Assembly (NCBI GenBank): GCA_033764435.1
Contig: JANRIX010000002.1
Location: 1-64,000 of the forward strand
Length of the DNA: 64,000 bases
Direction of reading: 5' to 3'
Source of the DNA: JAEUMY01 sp033764435
GTDB taxonomy: Bacteria > Pseudomonadota > Gammaproteobacteria > Burkholderiales > Usitatibacteraceae
Of the stretch, positions 44,305 through 52,164 are shown in pieces (position 1 is the first letter of the stretch; each line of letters starts with the position of its first letter). Position numbers and translations under genes: made by a program. The notes beneath the pieces were generated by a model. That model was given only the letters and a program-made list of their open reading frames with translations. It did no database searches and had not been told where the DNA came from.

Positions 44305-44465
44305 CCCAAGCACCAGCGAAGCCGTGCGGATCGTTGGCAAGCCGGCTGCAGGCGTCCCAAAAAAAGAACTTGTCGATCCGCTGAAGTTGGCACGGTCCGT
44401 GCAGAAGGATAGGTGTCTTCAACAGCTTGCCGAATCGCAGCACTTCAAACCACCGGAGCACCCAC

Positions 44466-44843
44466 ATGATCGCCGCCACCCTGCCCATCTCGATTGACCA
44501 GCGCCCCCTGAAGCGTGTCGTGCACGCGATTCTGGGTTCGACTTTGTTTGGTCTGTCCGCGGCCACGGCAGTGCGCGCGGAGCCTGTGAAGGAGTTTCAA
44601 GTGACTGAAGATATTGCACTTTCTGGATATGTGGCGGGTGTGGTGCTGCCCCTGGACGAGACGGCTTCCGTGCCGCCGGCCGCCGCTTCCAGGCATTCGC
44701 TGGACCATGCACCGGTGGCAACACCGGACGGATATTTCATGGATGACGCCATGGATGACGCGGCTTACCGCGCCATGCTGGACGACATCCAGATGCAGCA
44801 ATTCATCCTGGTGGGTGGAATCGAATTCCATTCCGAGGAGTGA
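44466..44843 (+). CDS. Small secreted hypothetical protein
   Basis: 125 residues with a signal peptide (AATAVRAEP, cleavage near residue 39) and an acidic, Met-rich C-terminal half (FMDDAMDDAAYRAMLDDIQM). I do not recognise a family. It is divergent from the MarR gene and ends with its own strong terminator, so it is probably monocistronic. Confidence 0.65.
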   Translation: MIAATLPISIDQRPLKRVVHAILGSTLFGLSAATAVRAEPVKEFQVTEDIALSGYVAGVVLPLDETASVPPAAASRHSLDHAPVATPDGYFMDDAMDDAAYRAMLDDIQMQQFILVGGIEFHSEE

Positions 44844-44907
44844 AGCCGTGTTTCTCCTGTAGTTGAGTTGCAGTACCTGTAGTTCAGTATTCAGCGCCTC
44901 TAAAACC

Positions 44908-44946
44908 AAAAGGAAAACCCGCCGAAAGGCGGGTTTTTCCTTTTTT
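44908..44946 (+). terminator. Rho-independent terminator
   Basis: AAAACCCGCC-GAAA-GGCGGGTTTT with a GAAA tetraloop and T-rich tail, about 65 bp after the small secreted protein gene. Confidence 0.93.
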
Positions 44947-45075
44947 GTGTCGCCAGATTGCGACACTTTCGCGCGGTCATAAAACTCAACTCATTGATTT
45001 TATAGAATCAGGGGCTGTCTCTGAAACACGACAACTGCACTTTTTGCGACACCTGTTGCGTCACTGTGGTGTTTT

Positions 45076-45939
45076 CTACACGCTGGCTGCCGCAAAGGTG
45101 TCGCACGCCTTCAGGCTGCCGGTCTCGAATCCCGTCTTGAACCACCGGACGCGTTGCTCGGATGTCCCGTGGGTAAAGGAGTCCGGCACCACCCGGCCGC
45201 TGGCGGCACGCTGCAGGGCATCGTCACCGATGGCCGTCGCTGCGCGAAGCGCCTCCTCGATATCGCCCGGCTCGATGAACGGCTTGGCCTTGTGTGCGTG
45301 GTGCGCCCAGACGCCGGCATAGCAGTCCGCCTGCAGTTCCACGCGCACCGACACCTTGTTGTAGTCCTTTGCCGAAAGCTGCTGGCGCAGCTTTGCCGTC
45401 TTCTGCGACACGCCCGTGAGTTTCTGCACGTGATGACCGACCTCATGGGCGATCACGTAGGCGCGGGCGAAATCTCCTGCCGCGCGATAACGGCGCTCCA
45501 GTTCGGCAAAGAAGGCGAGATCCAGATACATCTTCTCGTCCGCCGGACAATAGAACGGACCGCTCGCCGTGTCGCCCGTGCCGCAGGCGGTGGGTGTGGA
45601 ACCGGTGAACACGACGAGCTTCGGCTCGCGATATTGCGCACCGCCGCGCTGGAAGATCTGCTGCCAGGTGTCCTCGGTCTTGGCCAGCACACGGCTCAAC
45701 TCGCGGACCATGTCGCGTTGCGGGTCGTTGGCGGGGTCGATCGGCCGCGCAGCCTGTGATGACGTGCCGGACTGCACCTGCTCCGCCACCCCCATGAGCG
45801 TGGACGGATTGAGATCGAAGAGATAGCTCACGATCAGGATCACCACCACCGCACCGATGCTGAGTCCACCTTTCCCGCCCACGCGCCCGCCGCGGCGGTC
45901 TTCGATGTTGCTGCTCTCGCGTTCGTCATCCAGTTTCAT
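45076..45939 (-). CDS. YpfJ-family neutral zinc metallopeptidase
   Basis: 287 residues: a charged N-terminus, one membrane helix (about 27-43), and the zinc motif HEVGHHVQ with downstream QADCYAGVWAHH. It is membrane anchored with the catalytic domain in the periplasm. The substrate is unknown. Confidence 0.93.
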   Translation of the reverse strand: MKLDDERESSNIEDRRGGRVGGKGGLSIGAVVVILIVSYLFDLNPSTLMGVAEQVQSGTSSQAARPIDPANDPQRDMVRELSRVLAKTEDTWQQIFQRGGAQYREPKLVVFTGSTPTACGTGDTASGPFYCPADEKMYLDLAFFAELERRYRAAGDFARAYVIAHEVGHHVQKLTGVSQKTAKLRQQLSAKDYNKVSVRVELQADCYAGVWAHHAHKAKPFIEPGDIEEALRAATAIGDDALQRAASGRVVPDSFTHGTSEQRVRWFKTGFETGSLKACDTFAAASV

Positions 45940-45956
45940 GGCGGGGTCTTCTCCTT

Positions 45957-45968
45957 GCGAATATTCGC
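45957..45968. repeat. Palindrome GCGAATATTCGC, copy 11
   Basis: Exact copy between ypfJ-like and phosphatase genes; its last base is part of the phosphatase stop codon. Confidence 0.95.
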
Positions 45969-47662
45969 TAGCGCAGTTTCGGCAGCGGCGTGCCCACTGA
46001 TTGCGCAGGCGCGGGAATGCCCAGCATCTTCGCCAGCGTGGGGGCGATGTCGTTCACGCCCACCAGGGTGTCAACACGTCCGGGGGCGTAGCCGGGCGCG
46101 TGGACCAGGATGGGCACGTGGGTGTCGTAGTCGTGCGGCGTGCCGTGCGTGGTGCCGCTCGCGCGTGAGCCAAACAGCCAGTAACGAGCCTGTACGGTAA
46201 TGATGTCGGCAGAGAGGTCATCGATGAAATGGTTCTGCAGGAGGTCGGCATACGGCGTACGCGGCGGCAACCCGGCCTTCACCTCCTCCTTCAGCCATGC
46301 CTGCGCGATGCCCGGCTCCTTGCGCAGCAGATCACGAATCGCCGTGGCCAAGGCCTTGCGGTCGACGCGTTTTTCAGTGATGAGGGGATGGTTGAGCAGG
46401 AAGCCGTTGCCCGACCCCCCGCGCAGCCACGCGCCCTCGCCAAACGTCTTGCCGACCTCCGCGTTGATGCGGCTCTGCAACTCGCTGGTGTTGAGACGGC
46501 CTCCACCCTGACCGATGCTTTGCGAATATTCGGGAACCGGCATGAAGCCGTGGTCGGCAGTCAGCACCGCCACATAGCGGTCCTTGCCAACTTTCGCATC
46601 CAGGTGGGCGAAAAAGTCCTGCAGCGCGCGGTCGAGGTGCAGCGTGTGATCGTGGGAAATGCGCGACTCGGCACCGTAGGCATGGTTCACATAGTCATGC
46701 GCCGAGAGGCTCACCGAGAGAATGTCCGGGGCATCGTCCTGTCCCAGTGCTTCGCCCGCGATGGCGGCACGCGCGAAGTCCAGCGTCAGCACATCGCTGA
46801 AGGGTGACGCGATCATGGCGCCGTAAAAGTTGGCGCCCGGCGCATCACCCGCACCGAAGGTCATGGGCAGTTTTCCCGGGCCGTTGTACCAGCGCTGGCC
46901 ATCCGGTACTGACCGCGAATATTCGCTCTCCGCCAGCAGGGGCGACCAGGTTGCCTTGAAGTACTTGTCGGCCGGTTTCGCGCTGTTGAACGCCGTGACC
47001 CAGGCAGGATGTTCCTTCATGTAATAGGTGGTGCTGACAAAGTTGCCGCTTTCGGCCATGTACATGTAGGCCGTGCCGGCCTTGCCGGCAGGCAGGATGG
47101 CGCCGCGATCCTTGAGCGAGACGGCAATCACCTTGGACGCGGGCGATACCCGCTTCAGCACATCGCCCAAGGATTCCGCGCGCAGATTCTTCGGACTGGT
47201 TCCGTCAAGCCGCTGGGTCTTGTGGCCCAGATAGGTGTGGGCTTCGTCGCCCGTGCAGTACACCGTCTGACCGGTGAACGGGTCGCGCCATTCATTGGAC
47301 AGGATGCCGGTCGCGGAAGGCAGGGCCCCGGTGAGAAAGGTGGCGTGCCCCACAGCGGTCACGGTGTGGGCGTGGCGGTAGTGCGCCTGCGAATACCAGG
47401 TGCCGCGATCGAGAAAGCGGCGGAATCCATCGGGCCCGAACTGGCCCCGGTAATCATCGATCTGGCGCTGCGGCAGGCCGTCGACAACGAGAAGAACAAC
47501 AAGGCGTGGCTTTGCGGTCTTCGCAGGCTGGTTTGCGATTGCGTGATCCGGCCGCGCGTCGCGGTCAGGGGCTGCGTGGACACAGGCAGCCAGCAACGCG
47601 GCGAGCGTGCAGCAGAGTGTGAATCGGATGGAAAGGTGGCGCGGCGGGGTCGATGTTTTCAT
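45968..47662 (-). CDS. Alkaline phosphatase/phosphodiesterase superfamily protein
   Basis: 564 residues with a signal or lipoprotein-like N-terminus (LLAACVHA), then the alkaline phosphatase fold: VVLLVVDGLPQRQIDDY, the nucleophile region HTVTAVGHATFLTGALPSATG, and the late metal site LTADHGFMP. This layout matches PafA-like phosphate-irrepressible phosphatases. One exact (46915) and one near-exact (46522) palindrome copy lie inside and a third covers its stop codon (45957-45968). Confidence 0.9.
   Translation of the reverse strand: MKTSTPPRHLSIRFTLCCTLAALLAACVHAAPDRDARPDHAIANQPAKTAKPRLVVLLVVDGLPQRQIDDYRGQFGPDGFRRFLDRGTWYSQAHYRHAHTVTAVGHATFLTGALPSATGILSNEWRDPFTGQTVYCTGDEAHTYLGHKTQRLDGTSPKNLRAESLGDVLKRVSPASKVIAVSLKDRGAILPAGKAGTAYMYMAESGNFVSTTYYMKEHPAWVTAFNSAKPADKYFKATWSPLLAESEYSRSVPDGQRWYNGPGKLPMTFGAGDAPGANFYGAMIASPFSDVLTLDFARAAIAGEALGQDDAPDILSVSLSAHDYVNHAYGAESRISHDHTLHLDRALQDFFAHLDAKVGKDRYVAVLTADHGFMPVPEYSQSIGQGGGRLNTSELQSRINAEVGKTFGEGAWLRGGSGNGFLLNHPLITEKRVDRKALATAIRDLLRKEPGIAQAWLKEEVKAGLPPRTPYADLLQNHFIDDLSADIITVQARYWLFGSRASGTTHGTPHDYDTHVPILVHAPGYAPGRVDTLVGVNDIAPTLAKMLGIPAPAQSVGTPLPKLR
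46915..46926. repeat. Palindrome GCGAATATTCGC, copy 12
   Basis: Exact copy in the phosphatase gene (encodes SEYSRS). Confidence 0.95.
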
Positions 47663-47752
47663 GGCGCGACGTGCGGAAACGGAACGCGCATTGTGGGCGT
47701 CCGCTTCCGCCGCCGCAACCGACCCGGCCAGGGTCGGCGCTGCGCTGTTGAA

Positions 47753-48412
47753 TCAGGCGGCTGCAGCCAGATTTTCCGCTGCGTTCACTACGAAGGGCTG
47801 CTCGCGCGACGCGTTGCGGATCTGCTCAATCACTTCGCGCGCCTTGGCGAGGCTTGCTGTCTTGCTGGCATCACCCATTGCCAGGCCTTCGGCGTAGATG
47901 AACTCGACATCCTTCATGCCGATGAAAGCGAGAAAGTCGCGCACGAAATTCGTCTGCGAATCCATCGGCGTGCCGGCGTACTGCCCGCCGCGCGTGGCGA
48001 ACACATAGACCTTCTTGCCGGTGAGCAGGCCTTCCGGGCCCTTCTCGGTGTAGCGGAAGGTGATGCCGGCACGGGCGATGTGATCGAAATACGCCTTCAG
48101 CGAAGACGGCACGCCGAAGTTGTACAGCGGCAGGCCGATGACGATCGTGTCCGCACGGCGGATTTCCTCGATGAGCGCATCGGAGAAGCCGGCGATGGCC
48201 TGCTGCTCGGGGGTACGCGCCTCGGGCTTGGCCAGGAAGGCGGCGAAGCGCTCGCCGGTCAGGTGGGGAATGGCGTCGCCTGAAGCGTTACGCACGCTCA
48301 CCACGCCATCCGGATGGCTGTCCTTCCACTGGCTCACGAATTCATTGGCCAGGGTGGTCGATTGGCCGCCTTCGCCGAACAGGCTGGTGTTGATCTGCAG
48401 AAGATGTTTCAT
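47753..48412 (-). CDS. azoR: FMN-dependent NADH-azoreductase
   Basis: 219 residues of the flavodoxin-like AzoR family: INTSLFGEGGQSTTL phosphate loop, LPLYNFGVPSSLKAYFDHI and ATRGGQY. It reduces quinones and azo compounds. It is divergent from a LysR-type gene that likely controls it. The ATG at 48412 was used rather than an ATG four codons upstream. Confidence 0.94.
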   Translation of the reverse strand: MKHLLQINTSLFGEGGQSTTLANEFVSQWKDSHPDGVVSVRNASGDAIPHLTGERFAAFLAKPEARTPEQQAIAGFSDALIEEIRRADTIVIGLPLYNFGVPSSLKAYFDHIARAGITFRYTEKGPEGLLTGKKVYVFATRGGQYAGTPMDSQTNFVRDFLAFIGMKDVEFIYAEGLAMGDASKTASLAKAREVIEQIRNASREQPFVVNAAENLAAAA

Positions 48413-48451
48413 GGTGTCCTCCAATGGGTTGGGTTGCTGGACACCATTTAA

Positions 48452-48516
48452 CTATCTGTAGAATGGATAGAAAAGTGCGAATATTCGCGCATAACTATCT
48501 AATGGATTGATATAAT
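48452..48516. promoter_or_regulatory. azoR/lysR divergent control region
   Basis: Contains the inverted repeat CTATC-N9-GATAG (48452-48470), a second ACTATCTAATGGAT element (48494-48507) that repeats part of it, one exact 12-bp palindrome between them (48477-48488), and TATAAT (48511-48516) as -10 for the LysR-type gene. This pattern suits a LysR regulator controlling both genes. Confidence 0.55.
48477..48488. repeat. Palindrome GCGAATATTCGC, copy 13
   Basis: Exact copy in the divergent azoR/lysR control region. Confidence 0.95.
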
Positions 48517-49516
48517 GGATGTGCCCATGGCCGACTTTCCCCACATTTCGCTGGAGCAATGGCGCGCGCTGCAGGCCGTCGTCGAGGCGGGTGGCTATGC
48601 GCAGGCCGCCGAGACGCTGCACAAGAGCCAGTCGGCGGTGACCTATGCGGTGCAGAAGATCGAGAGCCAGCTCGACATCAAGTTGTTCACGTTGCAGGGC
48701 CGGAAGGCGGTGCTGACCGAAGCCGGGCAGCTTCTCTACCGGCGTGCGCGCACCCTGATCGACGAGGCGCTGGCGCTGGAGCGCGGCGTGGAAAGCTTGC
48801 GCGAAGGCTGGAAACCGGAGATCCGCATCGCGGTGGAAATCATCTTTCCCGCGCACGTCATGCTTGATGCGCTGCGGATGTACGCCGCCGAGCGGCCGGA
48901 GACGCATGTGGAGCTGTACGAGACCGTGATGAGTGGTACCCACGAGATGTTGGTGAACGGGCAGGTCGACCTGGCGATTTGTTCGACCCTGCCGAAAGGG
49001 TTCATCGGCGATCCGCTGATCGACATGCGCTTCATCGCCGCGGCGCATCCCGGGCACCCGTTGCATGCGGTGAATCGCTCCCTCACCCAGCGCGACCTCA
49101 AGCATCATCGCCATCTCTACATCCGCGACACGGGGACGCAGCGCACTCGCGATCCGGTGTTGGGTGGCGCGGATGATGAGCCGCGCTGGACCGTGAGCGA
49201 CAAGGCCACGTCCATCCGCGCGGCCTGCATGGGCCTGGGCTATGCGTGGTATGCGGAGGAGGACATTCGCGAGGAACTGGCGGCGGGGCTGCTGAAAGCG
49301 CTGCCGCTGCGCGAGGGCGCGGAGCGGTTCGCCCAGCTATATCTGGTTTACGCCGATCGCGAGTACGCAGGTCGCGATGAATTGCGGCTCGGCGACATCA
49401 TCCGCCAGCGCGTCGCGGCCTGCCCGTCGGTGCGGGAGCGCATGACCAAGACGCAGTCCACCGGCAAGCAGGCGATTGCGGGGCGCAGCGCACGTAGGAC
49501 ACGCGCCAAATCGTAA
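48515..49516 (+). CDS. LysR-family transcriptional regulator
   Basis: 333 residues with an N-terminal winged helix (LEQWRALQAVVEAGGYAQAAETLHKSQSAVT region) and the LysR effector domain; the C-terminus is basic. The likely -10 (48511-48516) overlaps the first ATG, so translation may begin at the ATG at 48527 (MADFPHISL). It probably regulates the divergent azoreductase in response to quinones or electrophiles. Confidence 0.93.
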   Translation: MDVPMADFPHISLEQWRALQAVVEAGGYAQAAETLHKSQSAVTYAVQKIESQLDIKLFTLQGRKAVLTEAGQLLYRRARTLIDEALALERGVESLREGWKPEIRIAVEIIFPAHVMLDALRMYAAERPETHVELYETVMSGTHEMLVNGQVDLAICSTLPKGFIGDPLIDMRFIAAAHPGHPLHAVNRSLTQRDLKHHRHLYIRDTGTQRTRDPVLGGADDEPRWTVSDKATSIRAACMGLGYAWYAEEDIREELAAGLLKALPLREGAERFAQLYLVYADREYAGRDELRLGDIIRQRVAACPSVRERMTKTQSTGKQAIAGRSARRTRAKS

Positions 49517-49701
49517 CAAGCGATAACGTGCGCAATGCCCTGATTTGATTCGCTTCCTGCGCGAATTCCTTTGCCTTGCGCTTGTAGGACAGCAATACAC
49601 CCGGTTGAACCCTGTCAGCCAACAGGCCTTCAAAGCGTTGAATGCCCAAGGCCGCGCATGTTGCGATGGCCCTGAAGCAATCACGCCACGGAGGTGACGT
49701 C

Positions 49702-50283
49702 ATGTTGAACAGGAAGCGAATATTCGCAGTGCTGACCGCCGCATCGCTCACGGCCCTTGCCGTGCCGGCGATGGCCAAGACCGACATCGATGTGTTCCTG
49801 AATTTCGGTCCGCCCGCGCTCCGCTACGAATCCGTGCCCGCGCCGCGCGTAGGCTTCGTGTGGACGCCGGGCTACTGGGATTGGCGCGGCAACGCCTGGA
49901 TCTGGATCGCCGGCCACTATGTGCGCGAGCGCCCCGGCTACTACTGGCATGCGCCGCAATGGGTACAGGGTTCGCGCGGTTGGTATTCACAACCGGGCCG
50001 CTGGGATCGCCAGCAGCCGGTGTACTACAGCCACGGCCATGGCTACGAGTCGCGCTACCGCCACCATGACTACCGCGACTATCGGGACAATGACCGCGAC
50101 GGTATTCCCAACTATCGCGATGCCACGCCCAATGGTCGGTACTACAACCATGGCCGCTACGGTGGGCGCTACGACAGTGACCGTGACGGTATTCCGAACT
50201 ACCGCGATCGCTTGCCGCACGATCGCGACAACGACGGTCGCCCGGACCGCTGGGATCGCCGCCCGTACGATCCGCGCCGGTGA
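49702..50283 (+). CDS. Secreted WXXGXW-repeat protein with calcium-type repeats
   Basis: 193 residues: signal peptide (about 1-25), two W-x-x-G-x-W type segments (VWTPGYWDWRGNAWIWIAGHY; HAPQWVQGSRGWYSQPGRW, in part), then a Tyr/Arg/Asp-rich tail with DRDGIPNYRD occurring twice and DRDNDGRPD once, like thrombospondin type-3 calcium repeats. GGAGGTG precedes the ATG. The palindrome at 49716 sits inside the signal peptide and encodes RIFA. Function unknown. Confidence 0.85.
   Translation: MLNRKRIFAVLTAASLTALAVPAMAKTDIDVFLNFGPPALRYESVPAPRVGFVWTPGYWDWRGNAWIWIAGHYVRERPGYYWHAPQWVQGSRGWYSQPGRWDRQQPVYYSHGHGYESRYRHHDYRDYRDNDRDGIPNYRDATPNGRYYNHGRYGGRYDSDRDGIPNYRDRLPHDRDNDGRPDRWDRRPYDPRR
49716..49727. 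repeat. Palindrome GCGAATATTCGC, copy 14
   Basis: Exact copy in the signal-peptide codons of the WXXGXW protein (KRIFAV). Confidence 0.95.
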
Positions 50284-50345
50284 TCGCAATAGCTGAACCA
50301 AGCTGAAACGTGCTGAAGCGGGCAGGACTTGAGAGCCCGCCCGCT

Positions 50346-50729
50346 TCAGTCGCCGTTGAAATTCAGTTCCACCCCGTTGCCCGCCGGGTCGATGAGGAAG
50401 ATCTGCCGCACCGGCGTGCCAGGCACGGTCTGGACACTGTGGCGAATATTCGCAGTGGTCAGTCGAGCGATGGTGGCGTCAAAGCCCTCGCAGCGGAACG
50501 CGGCGTGGTCGAACGTGTTGGGTGTGTTGGCCGGTCGCGTTTCACCGGGGCGAGATTCGGAGAGATGCAGAATCGGCGCATCACCCGCGTACAGCCAATA
50601 GCCGAAGCTGGCGAATGGCGGGCGGGGGCCAGGTGTCAGTCCGACCACGTCGCAGTAGAAGTCCCGGATGGCGTCCAGCATCTCGCGCGAGGCGCGCAGG
50701 TTGTAGTGATCGAGTCCGGTGACGGCCAT
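50346..50729 (-). CDS. VOC/glyoxalase-family protein
   Basis: 127 residues with two beta-alpha-beta-beta-beta modules: GLDHYNLRASREMLDAIRDFY and FDHAAFRCEGFDATIARL, ending DPAGNGVELNF. The metal ligands His and Glu positions are present. It is a small dioxygenase-, isomerase- or resistance-type protein; substrate unknown. A longer upstream frame is created by palindrome-derived codons and is not used. Confidence 0.9.
   Translation of the reverse strand: MAVTGLDHYNLRASREMLDAIRDFYCDVVGLTPGPRPPFASFGYWLYAGDAPILHLSESRPGETRPANTPNTFDHAAFRCEGFDATIARLTTANIRHSVQTVPGTPVRQIFLIDPAGNGVELNFNGD
50452..50463. repeat. Palindrome GCGAATATTCGC, copy 15
   Basis: Exact copy in the VOC-family gene (encodes TANIRH). 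Confidence 0.95.
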
Positions 50730-50763
50730 GGTGTCCTCGCGAATCTTCGCAGTCGTTCCGCCT

Positions 50764-52164
50764 TCAGCGCTTGAACTGCTTTTCGAACGCGTCCAGCTTG
50801 GCGCGAATATTCGCACCAATGTGAATCTGTGGCGCGCTGGGCTTGTGGTTCTCTGCCAACTCGCGCTTTTCGATCTCGGGCTTCGCGGCCTCGAACGCGC
50901 CGATGAATGAATGCGTCCGGGGCAGCGCATCCTCGAAATACGCCTTGCCGAAGTAGGTCCAGTCCGCCTCGTTACTGCAGCCGAACGAGGTGCGGTCGAT
51001 GGCGGCGGCGGTGAGGATCAGCGTGTCGTCATTCTTGAGCGCTTCGACAAAGCCGCCGGAATAGCACGCCGACACGATGAGCACGCGGTGACGAATGCCG
51101 GACTGATCCAGCATGTCGCGCAACACCTTGGGCGTGAACTCCTGGAACTTCACCGGCCAGTTGTTGAGGTAGAACTTGTGGTCCGCGCTGCCGTGTGACG
51201 TGAGGAAGAGCAGCAGGATGTCCTCGTCCTTGTTCATGCGGTCGGCCACGGCGCGGAGGCTTTCGCGCACGCTGGTCACGCTCGCCAGCGGCACGTTGTC
51301 GTGCGTGTGCCGGCTGTTGATGAGTTGCAGCGTTCTGCCCGTCGCATCGAACTGCGTGTGCATCAGATCCGTGACCTTGCGCACTTCACGCAGGAACACA
51401 TCCTGGCTGGCATCGCCAGCCACCGCAACCGAATAGAGATCGATGACACCGGGGCGCTCCCGTTGCAATTGATCCAGGTGCTTCCGCAGCAGTTCGCCAT
51501 GCGAATAGAGGCGGGCTTCATCGGCGGGTGAAACCTCCGGCGCCGCCTCGGCACGCTCCACCTGCGGCGGATACCAGAGCTGGCGATCCGGCTGCATGGC
51601 CACCCAGGGCGCTGTCCACGCCAGCAATGCGGCGATCAGCGCGGGGCCGGCGATCACGCGCGGCTTCGGGGACAGGCGGGTTGCATGAACTGTCGCACAG
51701 ACCGCAGGCCAGGCCGGGGCCACGGTGTAGTAGAGAATCATCACCGCATCGTCATGCCGCGGCATGAACGCCTTGCTGGCCGGCAGCCAGGTCAGGTACA
51801 CGATCACGTCGGTCCAGAAGAACACCAGCAGCGCGCCCAGCAAGAGCTCAGCGAAGCGCGTGACGGTGTGAGTGAGGTAGGCGACCAGCAGCACGCCCAG
51901 CGCGAGCAGCGGCAGATGCACCAGCGCGCCCGGCACGGCCCAGGATTCGAAGCGGCCGTCGAGACCGAACTGGGTGAAATTGAACAGGGCGGGTGACGCG
52001 AGCGAGAGCAGCGCCATGGCACCGATGAGCCACCACGGCGCGTGGAGGGGATCGCTGGCCGGTCGACGCAACAGCGCAAGACGGGCACCACCATTCAGCG
52101 CATCAATGAACTGGCGCCACTTGCCCGGCACTGCCAGCGCGGGGGTGCCGGGCGTGTCGTGCAT
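50764..52164 (-). CDS. C13 (legumain/caspase-fold) peptidase with membrane N-terminus
   Basis: 466 residues: four to five membrane helices in the first 200 residues, then a caspase-fold domain with catalytic His324 (FLTSHGSAD) and Cys367 (VSACYSGGF). It fits peptidase family C13 as found in bacteria. Its start codon overlaps the glnS stop by one base (TAATG). The palindrome at 50803 encodes GANIRA near the C-terminus. The substrate is unknown. Confidence 0.88.
   Translation of the reverse strand: MHDTPGTPALAVPGKWRQFIDALNGGARLALLRRPASDPLHAPWWLIGAMALLSLASPALFNFTQFGLDGRFESWAVPGALVHLPLLALGVLLVAYLTHTVTRFAELLLGALLVFFWTDVIVYLTWLPASKAFMPRHDDAVMILYYTVAPAWPAVCATVHATRLSPKPRVIAGPALIAALLAWTAPWVAMQPDRQLWYPPQVERAEAAPEVSPADEARLYSHGELLRKHLDQLQRERPGVIDLYSVAVAGDASQDVFLREVRKVTDLMHTQFDATGRTLQLINSRHTHDNVPLASVTSVRESLRAVADRMNKDEDILLLFLTSHGSADHKFYLNNWPVKFQEFTPKVLRDMLDQSGIRHRVLIVSACYSGGFVEALKNDDTLILTAAAIDRTSFGCSNEADWTYFGKAYFEDALPRTHSFIGAFEAAKPEIEKRELAENHKPSAPQIHIGANIRAKLDAFEKQFKR
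50803..50814. repeat. Palindrome GCGAATATTCGC, copy 16
   Basis: Exact copy in the C13 peptidase gene (encodes GANIRA). Confidence 0.95.

Noticed and set aside
47009..48283. 424-residue plus-strand frame
   Set aside because: Covers antisense of the phosphatase and azoR genes; low-complexity composition.
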